Positions 8,260 through 17,245 of a DNA stretch of 64,000 bases are shown piece after piece (positions within the stretch are counted from its first letter, which is position 1; every line of letters starts with the position of its first letter). The translations under genes and the position numbers were made by a program. A model generated the notes under the pieces. It was not told the origin of the DNA, ran no database searches, and saw only the letters and a program-made list of their open reading frames with translations. Origin of the DNA: Lewinellaceae bacterium (GTDB lineage Bacteria > Bacteroidota > Bacteroidia > Chitinophagales > Saprospiraceae); assembly GCA_020636135.1 (NCBI GenBank), contig JACJYK010000001.1, positions 2,590,501 to 2,654,500 of the forward strand, read 5' to 3'.

Positions 8260-10644
8260 TCACTCCATAGTATTACCGGGAATCACCACAACATTTTCTT
8301 TTTGATTCCGGAAGATGACCATCTGCACTGGCTGGGTCAGGTCTGTTTGTTTTGCAGCTAGAAGCAATTCATCCAGGTTATTCACCGGCACACCTGCAAA
8401 CTGGAGGATCACATCATTGGCCTGGATGAAATCCCGCATCCGGCTGTCGTACTTTACCTGAGTCACCACATAAATACCTCGTTCGGAATCCATCCCGGTC
8501 GCCGATCGCTCACCTAATGTCTCGAGGTTCTTAATCCGCCATCCCTGCCATACCATAGTGTTTGTACCGGATGCATGTTGATTTTGTATAGGAACCGGCA
8601 TACGCGGTGTTTTGGCCATGTTCTTCAGACGGGGAGAGACTACACCGAATTTGTCCATGGGGAAGTTTTGAAAGCCCATTTCGAACACCTCTAAATCCTG
8701 GGCCTCCACACTAAAATCACCCTTTTGTGGATTAACGAAATCAATCTTTGTTTCGATGGAATGCTGATCCGTACCATGCTGCCGGGCAGTTTCCAGGGCT
8801 TCCTGGTCGGTAAAGAGGTTATAATCAACCATCTCGCCCCATCCCTGCAGCTGGATAGGTGCGTACTGACTCATCACAATATTCCGGGTAAATACATCAC
8901 TGCTTTTTGCAAACCATACATGCGGATGGAAGGTGCTGTTAACCAGGATGTTGTTCTCAACCACACGGTAAAAGCCTTCACGGAGTTTGATGCCACCATT
9001 CAGGCATAAATTGTCATAAATGCGGTAGTTACTCGAACCATCATCCAGGTCGATGTCCCACCCGCGGTCACAACGGAATCGATTATTGCGGATAACCGTG
9101 GTTGCCATGGCATCAGCCAGAATCAGCGCTGGCTCTTCCGTGACCAGTGTGTCCATCGTGGCGCGCTTTGGGTGCCAGAAACGATCACGCCCCCAGGAAT
9201 TGAAAGAACCGTGGTCTCCGGTTTCTTTCACCGTATCGAATACATCGTTGTACTCAATAATATGACCACCCCAGGTGCCTTCACTGACGTTGATCCCGGC
9301 ACGGGGGACTTCATAAATACTATTGTGGCTTACCGTAATCCCCTGGCTCATCGAAATCTCCACGCCGGTAATCTGTTTTTCAAATAATCCAATGTTATGG
9401 ATCAGGTTGTCCAATACGAAACAATTAGAGGGGAAGTTGCTAGTTCTAGGTCCCGGTGCCCGATTGATCTTCTGTAATGGGACAAACTCATTGTATTCAA
9501 AACTGGGTGATCGTAAGGCACCGGTGTCACCTACAAAGCAAACCGCACTCGCACCTATCTGTGTCAGATGGCATCCGGAAATGCCGGAATTGCGATTATA
9601 TTTTGAAAAGAAGACGGCATTTCCTCCCAGATTATGTAGATATGCATTTTGGATGGTACAGTTCTCCGTTCCTTCCAAAAAAATGGCTCCTCCACGGTAT
9701 ATCGTCCAATCAGAACGCAACAAGGGTTCATAGTGCTCCATAAACGTCCGGGTGGCAAGTGTAAACTCCAGGTCTTTCAGGATGATGTTTTTGACCGGAT
9801 TCGCTGTAGTTCCTCTCACCTCAATAAGGTGTTTCAGTTTTGCGACTTCAAAATTTGCCGTATGAATGTCTTCACTGGCGAGGGGGTAATAATACAATAT
9901 GGATTGTTGAGAATTGAAGTACCATTCTCCCGGGGCATCCAACTCCTCAAAGATGTTTTCTACCATGCGGTTGTCCGGGCTCAGGCCATTTCTCCGGTTA
10001 TTTTGCCATCCGCCTTCCATTTCCAGTCCATCATCTGCTGTTTTACCGGTAAAACGGTAGTGAAAATCACCCCAGTCTCCGCGGTGCATGGCATGAAGAA
10101 AGCCACCTGCTGGATTATTCCAGGTTTTAATTCGCGCGGGTGAAGTCGCATCGGCCGCGGTACCATTGAAGCGTAATGCGGTCGAATCGTAATTCGGATA
10201 CCGCGCCATCGGCCGTATGACACCATTGACCGTCATCAGGTCCATTGAACTCAAATCATGAACATGAGCCTGCATGATCCCTTTTTGAAACGGGGCCCAC
10301 TGAAGGTTCAGATTAACGCCACCGCTGATCACCACATGTTCTCCGGGGTATCCAGAAATTGTCAATTGTTTACCCTCATTGCCATCTTCAGGTGTAAATA
10401 CCAGCACATTGTCAAGATAATAGGTCCCCTCCCGGAGATAAATCGTAATAAGTCCTGATATACGGCGAGCAAGTTCCTGGGCATGTACCAGGGTCTTGAA
10501 AGGTTGGTCTATCGTACCCGGATTTTCATCGTTCCCGCCTGGAGATATAAAATAAGCCGTTTGGGCTGAAAGGCTCAGGGATGCACTCATCCCCAACAAC
10601 AACAAACATTTGTAAAACCAGTAGCATAAAGCTTGTTTCCTCAT
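8260..10644 (-). CDS. secreted right-handed beta-helix protein with C-terminal PDZ domain
   Basis: A 794-residue protein with a signal peptide (cut near SLSAQ). The opening FISPGGNDENPGTIDQPFKT is the usual start of polysaccharide-lyase-like parallel beta-helix proteins. Many coil repeats follow (IQNAYLHNLGGNAVFF, VSHNSIYEVPRAGINV, VIRNNRFRCD) from about 60 to 640. Residues ~715-790 form a PDZ domain (GIYVVTQVKYDSRM, ANDVILQFAGVPVNNLDEL). Beta-helix proteins of this kind bind or cleave polysaccharides. The PDZ could tether it to a partner or to a peptide terminus. No catalytic residues can be assigned with certainty, and no transporter or other glycan enzyme is directly adjacent. Confidence 0.85.
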   Translation of the reverse strand: MRKQALCYWFYKCLLLLGMSASLSLSAQTAYFISPGGNDENPGTIDQPFKTLVHAQELARRISGLITIYLREGTYYLDNVLVFTPEDGNEGKQLTISGYPGEHVVISGGVNLNLQWAPFQKGIMQAHVHDLSSMDLMTVNGVIRPMARYPNYDSTALRFNGTAADATSPARIKTWNNPAGGFLHAMHRGDWGDFHYRFTGKTADDGLEMEGGWQNNRRNGLSPDNRMVENIFEELDAPGEWYFNSQQSILYYYPLASEDIHTANFEVAKLKHLIEVRGTTANPVKNIILKDLEFTLATRTFMEHYEPLLRSDWTIYRGGAIFLEGTENCTIQNAYLHNLGGNAVFFSKYNRNSGISGCHLTQIGASAVCFVGDTGALRSPSFEYNEFVPLQKINRAPGPRTSNFPSNCFVLDNLIHNIGLFEKQITGVEISMSQGITVSHNSIYEVPRAGINVSEGTWGGHIIEYNDVFDTVKETGDHGSFNSWGRDRFWHPKRATMDTLVTEEPALILADAMATTVIRNNRFRCDRGWDIDLDDGSSNYRIYDNLCLNGGIKLREGFYRVVENNILVNSTFHPHVWFAKSSDVFTRNIVMSQYAPIQLQGWGEMVDYNLFTDQEALETARQHGTDQHSIETKIDFVNPQKGDFSVEAQDLEVFEMGFQNFPMDKFGVVSPRLKNMAKTPRMPVPIQNQHASGTNTMVWQGWRIKNLETLGERSATGMDSERGIYVVTQVKYDSRMRDFIQANDVILQFAGVPVNNLDELLLAAKQTDLTQPVQMVIFRNQKENVVVIPGNTME

Positions 10645-10729
10645 TCCGGACTATTTGCATACAGGTTGCAAATTAACCCAAAACATGCAATAGCTATCGC
10701 AGCTCAGTGCAATTATGCATCAGAACAGG

Positions 10730-10761
10730 AAGTGCAACCTGCCAGGTAACGGCAGGCACTT
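10730..10761. other. stem-loop in intergenic region
   Basis: AAGTG-caa-CCTGCC-(aggtaac)-GGCAGG-CACTT forms an 11-bp interrupted hairpin between two minus-strand genes. There is no T run on the minus side. It could be a leader structure of the beta-helix gene or a processing site. Confidence 0.35.
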
Positions 10762-10851
10762 AAAAAACTTGAATCATGCTGATCGTCACGGAAGTTGCAA
10801 GAGTGGCTGATTGGTTTGCCAGGATCCTTTACATGCTCAGGGCTATCCAGG

Positions 10852-11457
10852 TCAACCTTTGCGCCCTCCGAAAGAATATCCAAACGTCAAACCGAAATCC
10901 AATCCGGATGCAACTTTGTAATTCCTGGCGTAGGTATCTCCATCCTCAGGCACCTCATTTTTCCAGGTGTATTTTCCGCCCACCGGTGGTCCATAGCCCA
11001 ACCAATAACTTATGGTAAAGCCCTTTTTCCAGACATAGGTCTGTCCGATGCCGACACCTATGAATGAAGCATGATACAGGAATTCAGCTTCCTTATGAAT
11101 TCCGTCCAAATTGAAGTACCGTACGTTAAGGTCTGCAAACGTGTTGCGATAGGACGACTTGATCAGCCATAAGAATTTGGCATCTGAAACGGGTTTGAAA
11201 AAATATTTGTAGTGTAGTCCAAGCCCATATTCCTTTTCCTCTGAGATAGAAGGGAACGAGCCACCTCCCTGGAAGAACAGGGCATGACGGGGAGTTAAAC
11301 GGATTTCATAAGCGATCCCCCATCGTTCAAAAGCCAATCCTGCAACATTCAACTGAATAGAATGCCGGTAAAATAGCTCATTAGACGGCTGGGCTTGAAC
11401 AAAGCAAGAAATCGTTAAGAGCCCAACCAGACTGAAAACACATCGTAAATAACGCAT
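10852..11457 (-). CDS. hypothetical exported outer-membrane-like beta-barrel protein
   Basis: A 201-residue protein with a clear signal peptide (cleavage near FVQAQ). The mature part is full of alternating aromatic strands (GIAYEIRLTPRHALFFQGG, YGLGLHYKYFF, SYWLGYGP), as in small eight-stranded outer-membrane barrels. It weakly resembles DUF3575-like proteins, but I cannot place it in a named family with confidence. No catalytic motif is present. It lies alone between two intergenic gaps in the minus-strand run. Confidence 0.6.
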   Translation of the reverse strand: MRYLRCVFSLVGLLTISCFVQAQPSNELFYRHSIQLNVAGLAFERWGIAYEIRLTPRHALFFQGGGSFPSISEEKEYGLGLHYKYFFKPVSDAKFLWLIKSSYRNTFADLNVRYFNLDGIHKEAEFLYHASFIGVGIGQTYVWKKGFTISYWLGYGPPVGGKYTWKNEVPEDGDTYARNYKVASGLDFGLTFGYSFGGRKG

Positions 11458-11594
11458 CTGAATTATAAATTTTCAATTAATCAAATGTCCACTAAACACT
11501 AAACCATTCCACGTTATGCATATGAGACTTACATTCATTTGAAGCAATGATTCATATCATTTAAACTAGTGATACGCTCACCACTTTTTCCTGA

Positions 11595-11789
11595 ATGTCA
11601 AATCTGATATGGATTATGAGTACTACCCTGAAAGAACGGTATCGTTTCTTATTTCAGCATCTGCCGGCAGATTTAACAGCTGATTATAACGTGAAGTATA
11701 GATTAAAGAATAAGGATAGCATACAGGTTCATCAGAGGGTCACAAGTTCATTCAGCAATATCTTCGCACAGAGGACCAAGTTTTCATAA
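11595..11789 (+). pseudogene. possible fragment of a PAS-containing LuxR-type regulator
   Basis: An isolated 64-codon ORF; from the internal Met at codon 9 it reads like part of a PAS fold (YNVKYRLKNKDSIQVHQRV resembles the 'RLKxKDGxxIxVxQ' strand pattern of Bacteroidota PAS-LuxR regulators). No HTH follows; the frame stops at 11789. It is either a relic or a chance ORF. It lies beside a clearer gene relic, which favours the first reading. Confidence 0.3.
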
Positions 11790-11814
11790 TGGCTCAGGCT
11801 ATTATTTATTTTAC

Positions 11815-12045
11815 TTAAGGTTTTCTTTCAATTTCATTTTCGACATCCTTCAAGAGTGACTTTGAATCTTCTAAATGTGACTTTAATCGGATAGAGATGA
11901 AATTAGCCTGATTGAGTACACCGATTATGCTTGCAGACAAATCTGAACCAAAATGCCAATAACTACCAGGATGATTTCTCCAATGACATATTGAATATAT
12001 TTACCGAACTTTATTCTGCCTGATTCTCCGGAGTAATTTTATCAT
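11815..12045 (-). pseudogene. internally deleted, frameshifted DUF6090-type gene
   Basis: Read on the minus strand from ATG at 12045, the sequence gives MIKLLRRIRQN. After a one-base shift it gives KFGKYIQYVIGEIILVVIGIL, the N-terminal amphipathic and membrane segment of DUF6090 proteins, matching the intact paralogue at 13370-14113 (KYLKYATGEIVLVVLGIL). A second frame change, around ATTGGCATTTTGG, leads to FGSDLSASIIGVLNQANF and a helical tail ending NEIERKP at 11815. This tail fits the C-terminal coil of the family (compare NEDLESL in the paralogue). About 170 central residues are therefore missing. The relic sits 7 bases downstream of the propeller gene's stop codon. Confidence 0.7.
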
Positions 12046-12051
12046 CGCTGA

Positions 12052-13059
12052 TTATAATGAAGATTTTAACCTGAACTTCAAGACCTTCATACCGAAAATA
12101 TCTCCCACATAAATGTTACCAGCTTTGTCCATGGTAATGTCATGATACCAGGATGGTTTTCGAAGAGGGGAACCATCAGATCCAAAGCGAAAACGTTCAT
12201 CCCCCGTGGGACCAAATCCAAAAATGGTTGATCCATTTGCCATTGAATCTTTTTGAATGCGTGAATCGTAATCAACGGCAACTAACATCCCAAGATCAGA
12301 TAGAGTCAGGGAGGGTATTTGTTCAACGTCTTGATTATTTTTAAATGTCCGTAGGTACTTGCCCAGACCATCAAATTCCTGGATCCGGTTATTTTGCCGG
12401 TCTGCCACGTAAACATTCCCATCCTGGTCCAGATCGATGGCGTGCGGGATATTGAATTGGCCCTCCAGATCACCAAACGAACCCCAACTCAGCAGGTATT
12501 TTCCCTCAGCAGAAAATTTAGCCACCCTGCTATTACCGTACCCGTCACTTACGTAGAACGTCCCATCCTTGCTAACGGCAACATCGGTAGGGAGATTGAA
12601 ATGGGTGGAATCGTTGCCAGGTGTTTTTGCTTCTCCCAGTGTCATCAGCAATTGGCCTTCATGACTGAATTTTAAGACCTGGTGCAAGCCAACATCGGTT
12701 ACCCAGACATTATTGCTTTGATCAACAGTCAGTCCATGGGGCATAATAAATAGGTTCGCACCCCAACTATTAATAATTTCCCCGGATTCACAATCTATTT
12801 CGAGGATCGTATTGCGTCCAATGGTTGTATCGGGAAATGGCGTCGTCCACAGACGTCCGGCCCGGTGAAATACAAAGAGGTGATTATTGCTATCCACGTC
12901 AATTCCGGTTGGCTGGCCGATGGTACCCGGTGGATAATGCGGCCAGTTGTCAACCAATTCGTAGTCTATCTTTTTGTTGTCATCAACTACGTGGTCTGGT
13001 TGGTTATTACAAGCAATAATGAATAGAAGCAATACTGAAAAGGTAAATCGGAAATTCAT
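12052..13059 (-). CDS. NHL-repeat six-bladed beta-propeller lipoprotein
   Basis: About 335 residues from ATG at 13059, giving a lipoprotein signal (LLLFIIAC); the upstream in-frame Met would add 11 residues before it. NHL-type blades repeat through the body: PTGIDVDSNNHLFVFHRAG, PHGLTVDQSNNVWVTDVG, PTDVAVSKDGTFYVSDGYG, PHAIDLDQDGNVYVADRQN and a closing ITMDKAGNIYVGD. This matches the propeller of peptidyl-alpha-hydroxyglycine lyase-like proteins, though lyase chemistry cannot be shown here. Likely surface or periplasmic. It is flanked by an intact and a broken DUF6090 gene. A second propeller gene lies at 38725. Confidence 0.8.
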   Translation of the reverse strand: MNFRFTFSVLLLFIIACNNQPDHVVDDNKKIDYELVDNWPHYPPGTIGQPTGIDVDSNNHLFVFHRAGRLWTTPFPDTTIGRNTILEIDCESGEIINSWGANLFIMPHGLTVDQSNNVWVTDVGLHQVLKFSHEGQLLMTLGEAKTPGNDSTHFNLPTDVAVSKDGTFYVSDGYGNSRVAKFSAEGKYLLSWGSFGDLEGQFNIPHAIDLDQDGNVYVADRQNNRIQEFDGLGKYLRTFKNNQDVEQIPSLTLSDLGMLVAVDYDSRIQKDSMANGSTIFGFGPTGDERFRFGSDGSPLRKPSWYHDITMDKAGNIYVGDIFGMKVLKFRLKSSL

Positions 13060-13369
13060 GATTAATGTTACGAATTTGACGAATGAATGCAATTATAATG
13101 ATCAGGGTTACGGATAAAGGACTTTACCTTAATCTTCCCCGGAGATGGTTTTTACACTGACCTGGAAGAGAAAAGCACTTTTTCTTTTGAAAATAGTCGT
13201 TTTTCTTTCAAATTCATTTTCAAGTAAAGATCATCGTGTTTTAACTCATAAGAATTGGACCGCATAAAAAATGATACTTTTTCAACTGGCCCTTATCGAC
13301 TTGATTTTTTCTCAATCCCCGTAAGAGTCTTAACTTGGATTTATGACTTGCATGCTACATAAATATTCT

Positions 13370-14113
13370 TTACAATGATTCTAAATCCTCATTGATTAAA
13401 GCTAATACATTTTGGGTTTCTTTTAAATTTCTAAGGAGCATTGTACCGATGATATTGCGCTGTACTTTTACCGATTTCAACATGGCTAAATAGGTTTTAT
13501 CATCCAGCAACGACGTGTAGTCATGAGGGACCAATGGAATGCTTAATGGGTTATGGACATCGAATTTTTCATCATCATAGTCAAACAGCTGGTCAATTTG
13601 AGTTTGCCGGTTTGGTTGAAAAGATTCAAAATATTCCATCTCCTCAAGCAAATTATTTTGTGCGATCTCAAATAACTCAATGACACCATTTCTCACCGTA
13701 TCTGAAGCTATGATGTGATACCCTATATTCTTAAGATTTTCGTACCCTGCAGTTGACAAAGATATATTTGTACCTGGTATGCGGGCATTGTGAAAGTGGA
13801 TGTTGAAGGAGTCGTTATAATCGGCTCCCTCTTGTAACGCCTTAATAATGATATCGCTTGATCTGTTCCATTTCGCCCTTCTTAAGGAGTCCTGAACCAT
13901 TTCATTATCATTTGCTTCCAGTGATTTTTTAATTTCAATCAAGGTCTTTATTTCTAACGCCCTTTCTTTTCTCCATTCATTCCAGTTATTGATTTGTAGG
14001 GCAATGAGGATTCCGAGCACAACCAGTACAATCTCTCCGGTGGCATACTTCAAGTATTTCAGGCTGGAGGTGTTTTTAAAAAAATCCCGACGAATGTTAC
14101 GAAAAAACTTCAT
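13370..14113 (-). CDS. DUF6090 family membrane-anchored protein
   Basis: A 247-residue protein. Its N-terminus carries the DUF6090 hallmark: a basic stretch, then KYATGEIVLVVLGILIALQ as a single membrane helix followed by INNWNEW. The rest (about 50-247) is mostly helical with coiled-coil character and no catalytic motif. Function is unknown in the family, which is widespread and often multi-copy in Bacteroidota. The gene is AT-rich compared with the window, and a broken copy lies about 1.3 kb away. It starts 42 bases downstream of the end of the DUF4350-like gene on the same strand, so the two may be co-transcribed. Confidence 0.8.
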   Translation of the reverse strand: MKFFRNIRRDFFKNTSSLKYLKYATGEIVLVVLGILIALQINNWNEWRKERALEIKTLIEIKKSLEANDNEMVQDSLRRAKWNRSSDIIIKALQEGADYNDSFNIHFHNARIPGTNISLSTAGYENLKNIGYHIIASDTVRNGVIELFEIAQNNLLEEMEYFESFQPNRQTQIDQLFDYDDEKFDVHNPLSIPLVPHDYTSLLDDKTYLAMLKSVKVQRNIIGTMLLRNLKETQNVLALINEDLESL

Positions 14114-14155
14114 GGTTTCAGGGTTTCAGGATGCTGTTTGTGTTGCATCCTACTG

Positions 14156-15127
14156 TTATTTCGCAGATAGCCAATGCAACGTGTTTAAAACAAATTGTTT
14201 CCAATCGTAAGTCGTCAGATTCATTCCGGCGGCCTGTTTTGCCAAATGCTCGTCTTCATAATTCTGGACTATTCCGTCAGCTGGCTTTGACTGGTCTTCG
14301 GTATCAAATAGCATGGCCGTAAATCCATTGGCGTCTCCAAATGCAACAACCTTTCCTCTTCCAACTGTACCTGCCAGACCCTGTGAGTCTCCCTTGCCGA
14401 TCGGTCCGACACCGGTAGCGTGCATCACATTTTCAGATGACTCAGCCAGCCTTAATAAATTGGAATATCCTTCACCCGATAGTCCGCTTCCACCGAACGA
14501 CAATAATTTGTTAATCCTTTCGGATGGTTTTCGCCCCTGAATAATGGGGTGTTCCCTGTTCAGAGTTCCATTTTCCGTAGAAAATTCAATCCATCCTGTT
14601 CTCCCGATTTTCTTATTATAATGGGCGGTGTCGATGGTGTAACCAATGCTTGATGTAATACCAAATTTGTGTAGCAACGGATTTATTGCCTGGTCAAATG
14701 GCGCATGTTCACTGAATACCACGAGAGCCCCACCGTTGGATACCCAATCATACAGACTGGTTATTTCTTCTTCGGAAAAGGTGGATTCATTGGTGACTTC
14801 GTTTTTTGTGGTGAAATCAAAAGGAAGCGCCGTGATAATCATTAAGATATCAAACTGATCTAAGTATTGCGGTGTAAATTCTGAATGACCGACAATGGGT
14901 ACGTAGCCATCCGCTTTAGCCAGGTCAAAGAAAGGTTGGATAAAATTCCACTGAATAAAAAAATTATGGTGAGCCCCATCCAATCCAATTTTAGGCCCTT
15001 TCCCGATCGCATAAGCGGGGGAATTCACCCTGGTATCAAATGTTGTGTCGTTTGACATGGGCCATTGGCTAAAAACAACACTTAATGGTAAAATCACAAA
15101 AAGGAATGCCAGGCAGGATCTTGTCAT
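14156..15127 (-). CDS. exported DUF4350-like (GATase1-fold) protein
   Basis: A 323-residue protein with a signal peptide (cut near VVFSQ). GLDGAHHNFF, FDILMIITALPFDF, LYDWVSNGGALVVFSEHAPFD and KVVAFGDANGFTAMLF follow the pattern of DUF4350-type proteins with a glutamine-amidotransferase-like Rossmann fold. There is no obvious catalytic Cys at the nucleophile elbow, so a binding rather than amidotransferase role is likely. It lies between the DUF5009 membrane protein (60-base gap) and the DUF6090 gene (42-base gap), suggesting one transcript. Confidence 0.65.
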   Translation of the reverse strand: MTRSCLAFLFVILPLSVVFSQWPMSNDTTFDTRVNSPAYAIGKGPKIGLDGAHHNFFIQWNFIQPFFDLAKADGYVPIVGHSEFTPQYLDQFDILMIITALPFDFTTKNEVTNESTFSEEEITSLYDWVSNGGALVVFSEHAPFDQAINPLLHKFGITSSIGYTIDTAHYNKKIGRTGWIEFSTENGTLNREHPIIQGRKPSERINKLLSFGGSGLSGEGYSNLLRLAESSENVMHATGVGPIGKGDSQGLAGTVGRGKVVAFGDANGFTAMLFDTEDQSKPADGIVQNYEDEHLAKQAAGMNLTTYDWKQFVLNTLHWLSAK

Positions 15128-15186
15128 TTGGTTTTAAGGATTAAATGAATAATAACTAATTGCTAGACTTTCAACTTCCTGATAAA

Positions 15187-16308
15187 TCACACCCGAATAA
15201 AAATCTTCTTACGGTACAGGACATAAAGTACAATCCACTGGATCAGGATCAGGCCTGCCGAAAGAATGAATTTTTGTGCGGCCTGATTTTCAAATAGTTC
15301 GGAAAATCCTTTAAAAAAGAAATCACGGCTACCATTTAAGGGAAGATACCATTTTGCCGCATAAACCGTGATAGCATTCATGCCAATGGGGACAAAAAAC
15401 CAGCCAAACCATTTCATATTCCACACATCTATGACTGTATAGAAAAGGGCCAGAAGAAGCAACGACCATCCGGCTGACCACAGCACATAGGATGGCGTCC
15501 ACAGCCCTTTGATGATGGGAATGATGTAACTCCACAGCCACCCGAGCACCAGACAGCCCAGGCCTGCTACCACTAATTCAATGCTGCACCGAAGAATTGG
15601 TTGGCGAAAGGATTTGATCCGCTGCCCGACCAAACCACCCAATAGCCCGAGCATCCCGGCTGTAAAAATCCGGATAGTACCTTCCGCATCATAAACCCCG
15701 ACCGCCAGATTGGTTTTGATAAAATTGCGGTCCAGCCAGGCAGCAAGGTTGTTTTCCGGAGTGATCACCTCGCCTTTGCCCGGATATGGCAGATAGAAAA
15801 TGACCAGATTATAGATAATCAGGACGCCGAAAAAAATAAGGAGTCGATACTTCCAGCTTTCAACATGAAGATTGATGCTTGCCCCGATCAGATAACTCAT
15901 TCCGATCAGCCATAAGACCTGGTAAAGACGGATGGCATCCCATTGAAATTTAAACAGGCTAAAACTCAGTCCAATTAAAACCAGTATGAATGTTCGCTTT
16001 ATTATCCGGATCTGCAATTTGCTGACCGGCACTCCTTTCGCTTTATCAGAAAGCACCGAGTATGGTACCGTAACTCCGGAAATAAAAATGAAGAGCGGAA
16101 AAATCAAATCCAGGAAATGAAATCCATCCCATGTTACATGCTCCATTTGCAATGCTAATCCATCCACCCAACTTTTCGGAAATCCCAGCAAATCTACCAA
16201 TGCAACCAGCATGCCAGCTCCACCGATGATCCAAAACATGTCAAAGCCGCGTAAAGCATCAAGGGACATCAAGCGGGTTTTCTTGATTTCAGTGTTTTCC
16301 TCAGCCAT
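15187..16308 (-). CDS. DUF5009 / heparan-glucosaminide N-acetyltransferase-like membrane protein
   Basis: A 373-residue protein beginning with the conserved RLMSLDALRGFDMFWIIGG motif of DUF5009/COG4299 proteins and containing about ten hydrophobic segments. FPLFIFISGVTVPYS is also typical. Relatives of human HGSNAT and bacterial NagX transfer acyl groups across a membrane to sugar amines, so a sugar-acylating role is plausible but not shown. It is the most upstream gene of a probable three-gene run (15187, 14156, 13370). The longer start at 16308 is kept because its charged tail before MSLDALRG is normal for the family. Confidence 0.8.
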   Translation of the reverse strand: MAEENTEIKKTRLMSLDALRGFDMFWIIGGAGMLVALVDLLGFPKSWVDGLALQMEHVTWDGFHFLDLIFPLFIFISGVTVPYSVLSDKAKGVPVSKLQIRIIKRTFILVLIGLSFSLFKFQWDAIRLYQVLWLIGMSYLIGASINLHVESWKYRLLIFFGVLIIYNLVIFYLPYPGKGEVITPENNLAAWLDRNFIKTNLAVGVYDAEGTIRIFTAGMLGLLGGLVGQRIKSFRQPILRCSIELVVAGLGCLVLGWLWSYIIPIIKGLWTPSYVLWSAGWSLLLLALFYTVIDVWNMKWFGWFFVPIGMNAITVYAAKWYLPLNGSRDFFFKGFSELFENQAAQKFILSAGLILIQWIVLYVLYRKKIFIRV

Positions 16309-16882
16309 GCAGTCCGGTGGTTATCAGGTTATTCATTAGCAATAAATATAGCTTAATCAAAAGGTTTATTTGAACCCAATTCGCGTCCCGAATTTCATTG
16401 CATAGGGTATTTTCGAATCTTAGCAGGTCCATATCGTTATCAGGCATCCTGTGCTGCAGTGGAGTAGCCGGCTATCAGCACCCCATCAGCAACCGGTCCG
16501 GGAAACGATTCGACACGACCCATCCTGCCCCACCCCGGACTAAATGAAATTCAGAAAAATTTGTTTTGAGCGGGGTATTGAAGAACATTTTGCCTTAACG
16601 ATTGTATAAACGAGGGAAGTTTGCATTTATGACACCTCCGGTACAGCCTGCGAAAAGTACGTGGACCATTGAATAATCGTTTGCTTAACCTCGGTAAAAT
16701 CAAATCAGGTATCTTTGACCCTGATCGGGTCCTGGTCATTATAAAGCATTACCAGGGAATTGTCATCCTGGTATTTGCTGGTGTGCAAGTGTTCATGCTC
16801 AATCGTTGGCCGGGATTACAGGTGTTACGCGAGCAATGATCTGCAAATTACCAGAATACTTTAACCTTCAAATAAACCATGT
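16309..16882. other. divergent intergenic region
   Basis: These 574 bases lie between divergently transcribed genes (DUF5009 protein and cold-shock protein), so both promoters should be here. Apart from the weak ORF at 16669-16839, no gene, tRNA or repeat is visible. Confidence 0.5.
16669..16839 (+). CDS. possible small membrane protein or gene remnant
   Basis: The frame is open from just after a stop at 16630-16632 to TGA at 16837. It reads GKIKSGIFDPDRV followed by a hydrophobic IVILVFAGVQVFML stretch and ends LQVLREQ. The only usable start is TTG at 16669, giving 56 residues. It could be the tail of a decayed gene: a separate ATG frame at 16629 reads MTPPVQPAKSTW before stopping. No family is recognised. 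Confidence 0.25.
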   Translation: MNNRLLNLGKIKSGIFDPDRVLVIIKHYQGIVILVFAGVQVFMLNRWPGLQVLREQ

Positions 16883-17161
16883 ATGTTCATCGACAAGATT
16901 AAACAACTCTTCACCGGAAATAAAAGTAGCAGCACCAGTACTTCCTCAACAGGGCACACCGGCATCGTGAAGTACTTCAGCTTTCGCAAGGGATTCGGCT
17001 TCATCATCGATGATGCATCAAAGAAGGACATTTATGTCCATCATAGCGGCCTGATCGATAAAGTCCGCAAGGGGGATCAGGTGGAGTTTAAGCTGGATAA
17101 AAATGATCAGGGCCTAATAGCCATAGAGGTGCGCAGACAACCCAACACCAAGCCGAAATAA
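16883..17161 (+). CDS. cold-shock domain protein
   Basis: A 92-residue protein. After a short Ser/Thr-rich N-terminal extension (about 1-25) comes a cold-shock domain: GIVKYFSFRKGFGFIID carries the RNP1-like motif (KGFGFI) and DIYVHHSGL the RNP2-like motif. Such proteins bind single-stranded nucleic acid and act as RNA chaperones in the cytoplasm. The extension and the YF in place of the usual WF in RNP1 distinguish it from classic 67-residue CspA. It stands alone on the plus strand, 84 bases before the dehydrogenase gene. Confidence 0.9.
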   Translation: MFIDKIKQLFTGNKSSSTSTSSTGHTGIVKYFSFRKGFGFIIDDASKKDIYVHHSGLIDKVRKGDQVEFKLDKNDQGLIAIEVRRQPNTKPK

Positions 17162-17245
17162 TAATCTCCTATCTGCGAATTAATCCCAGGTTGATACCCG
17201 TTTTTTCAAACCCTTTTCCCTATTTTGACCATCCAGCGAATAAGG

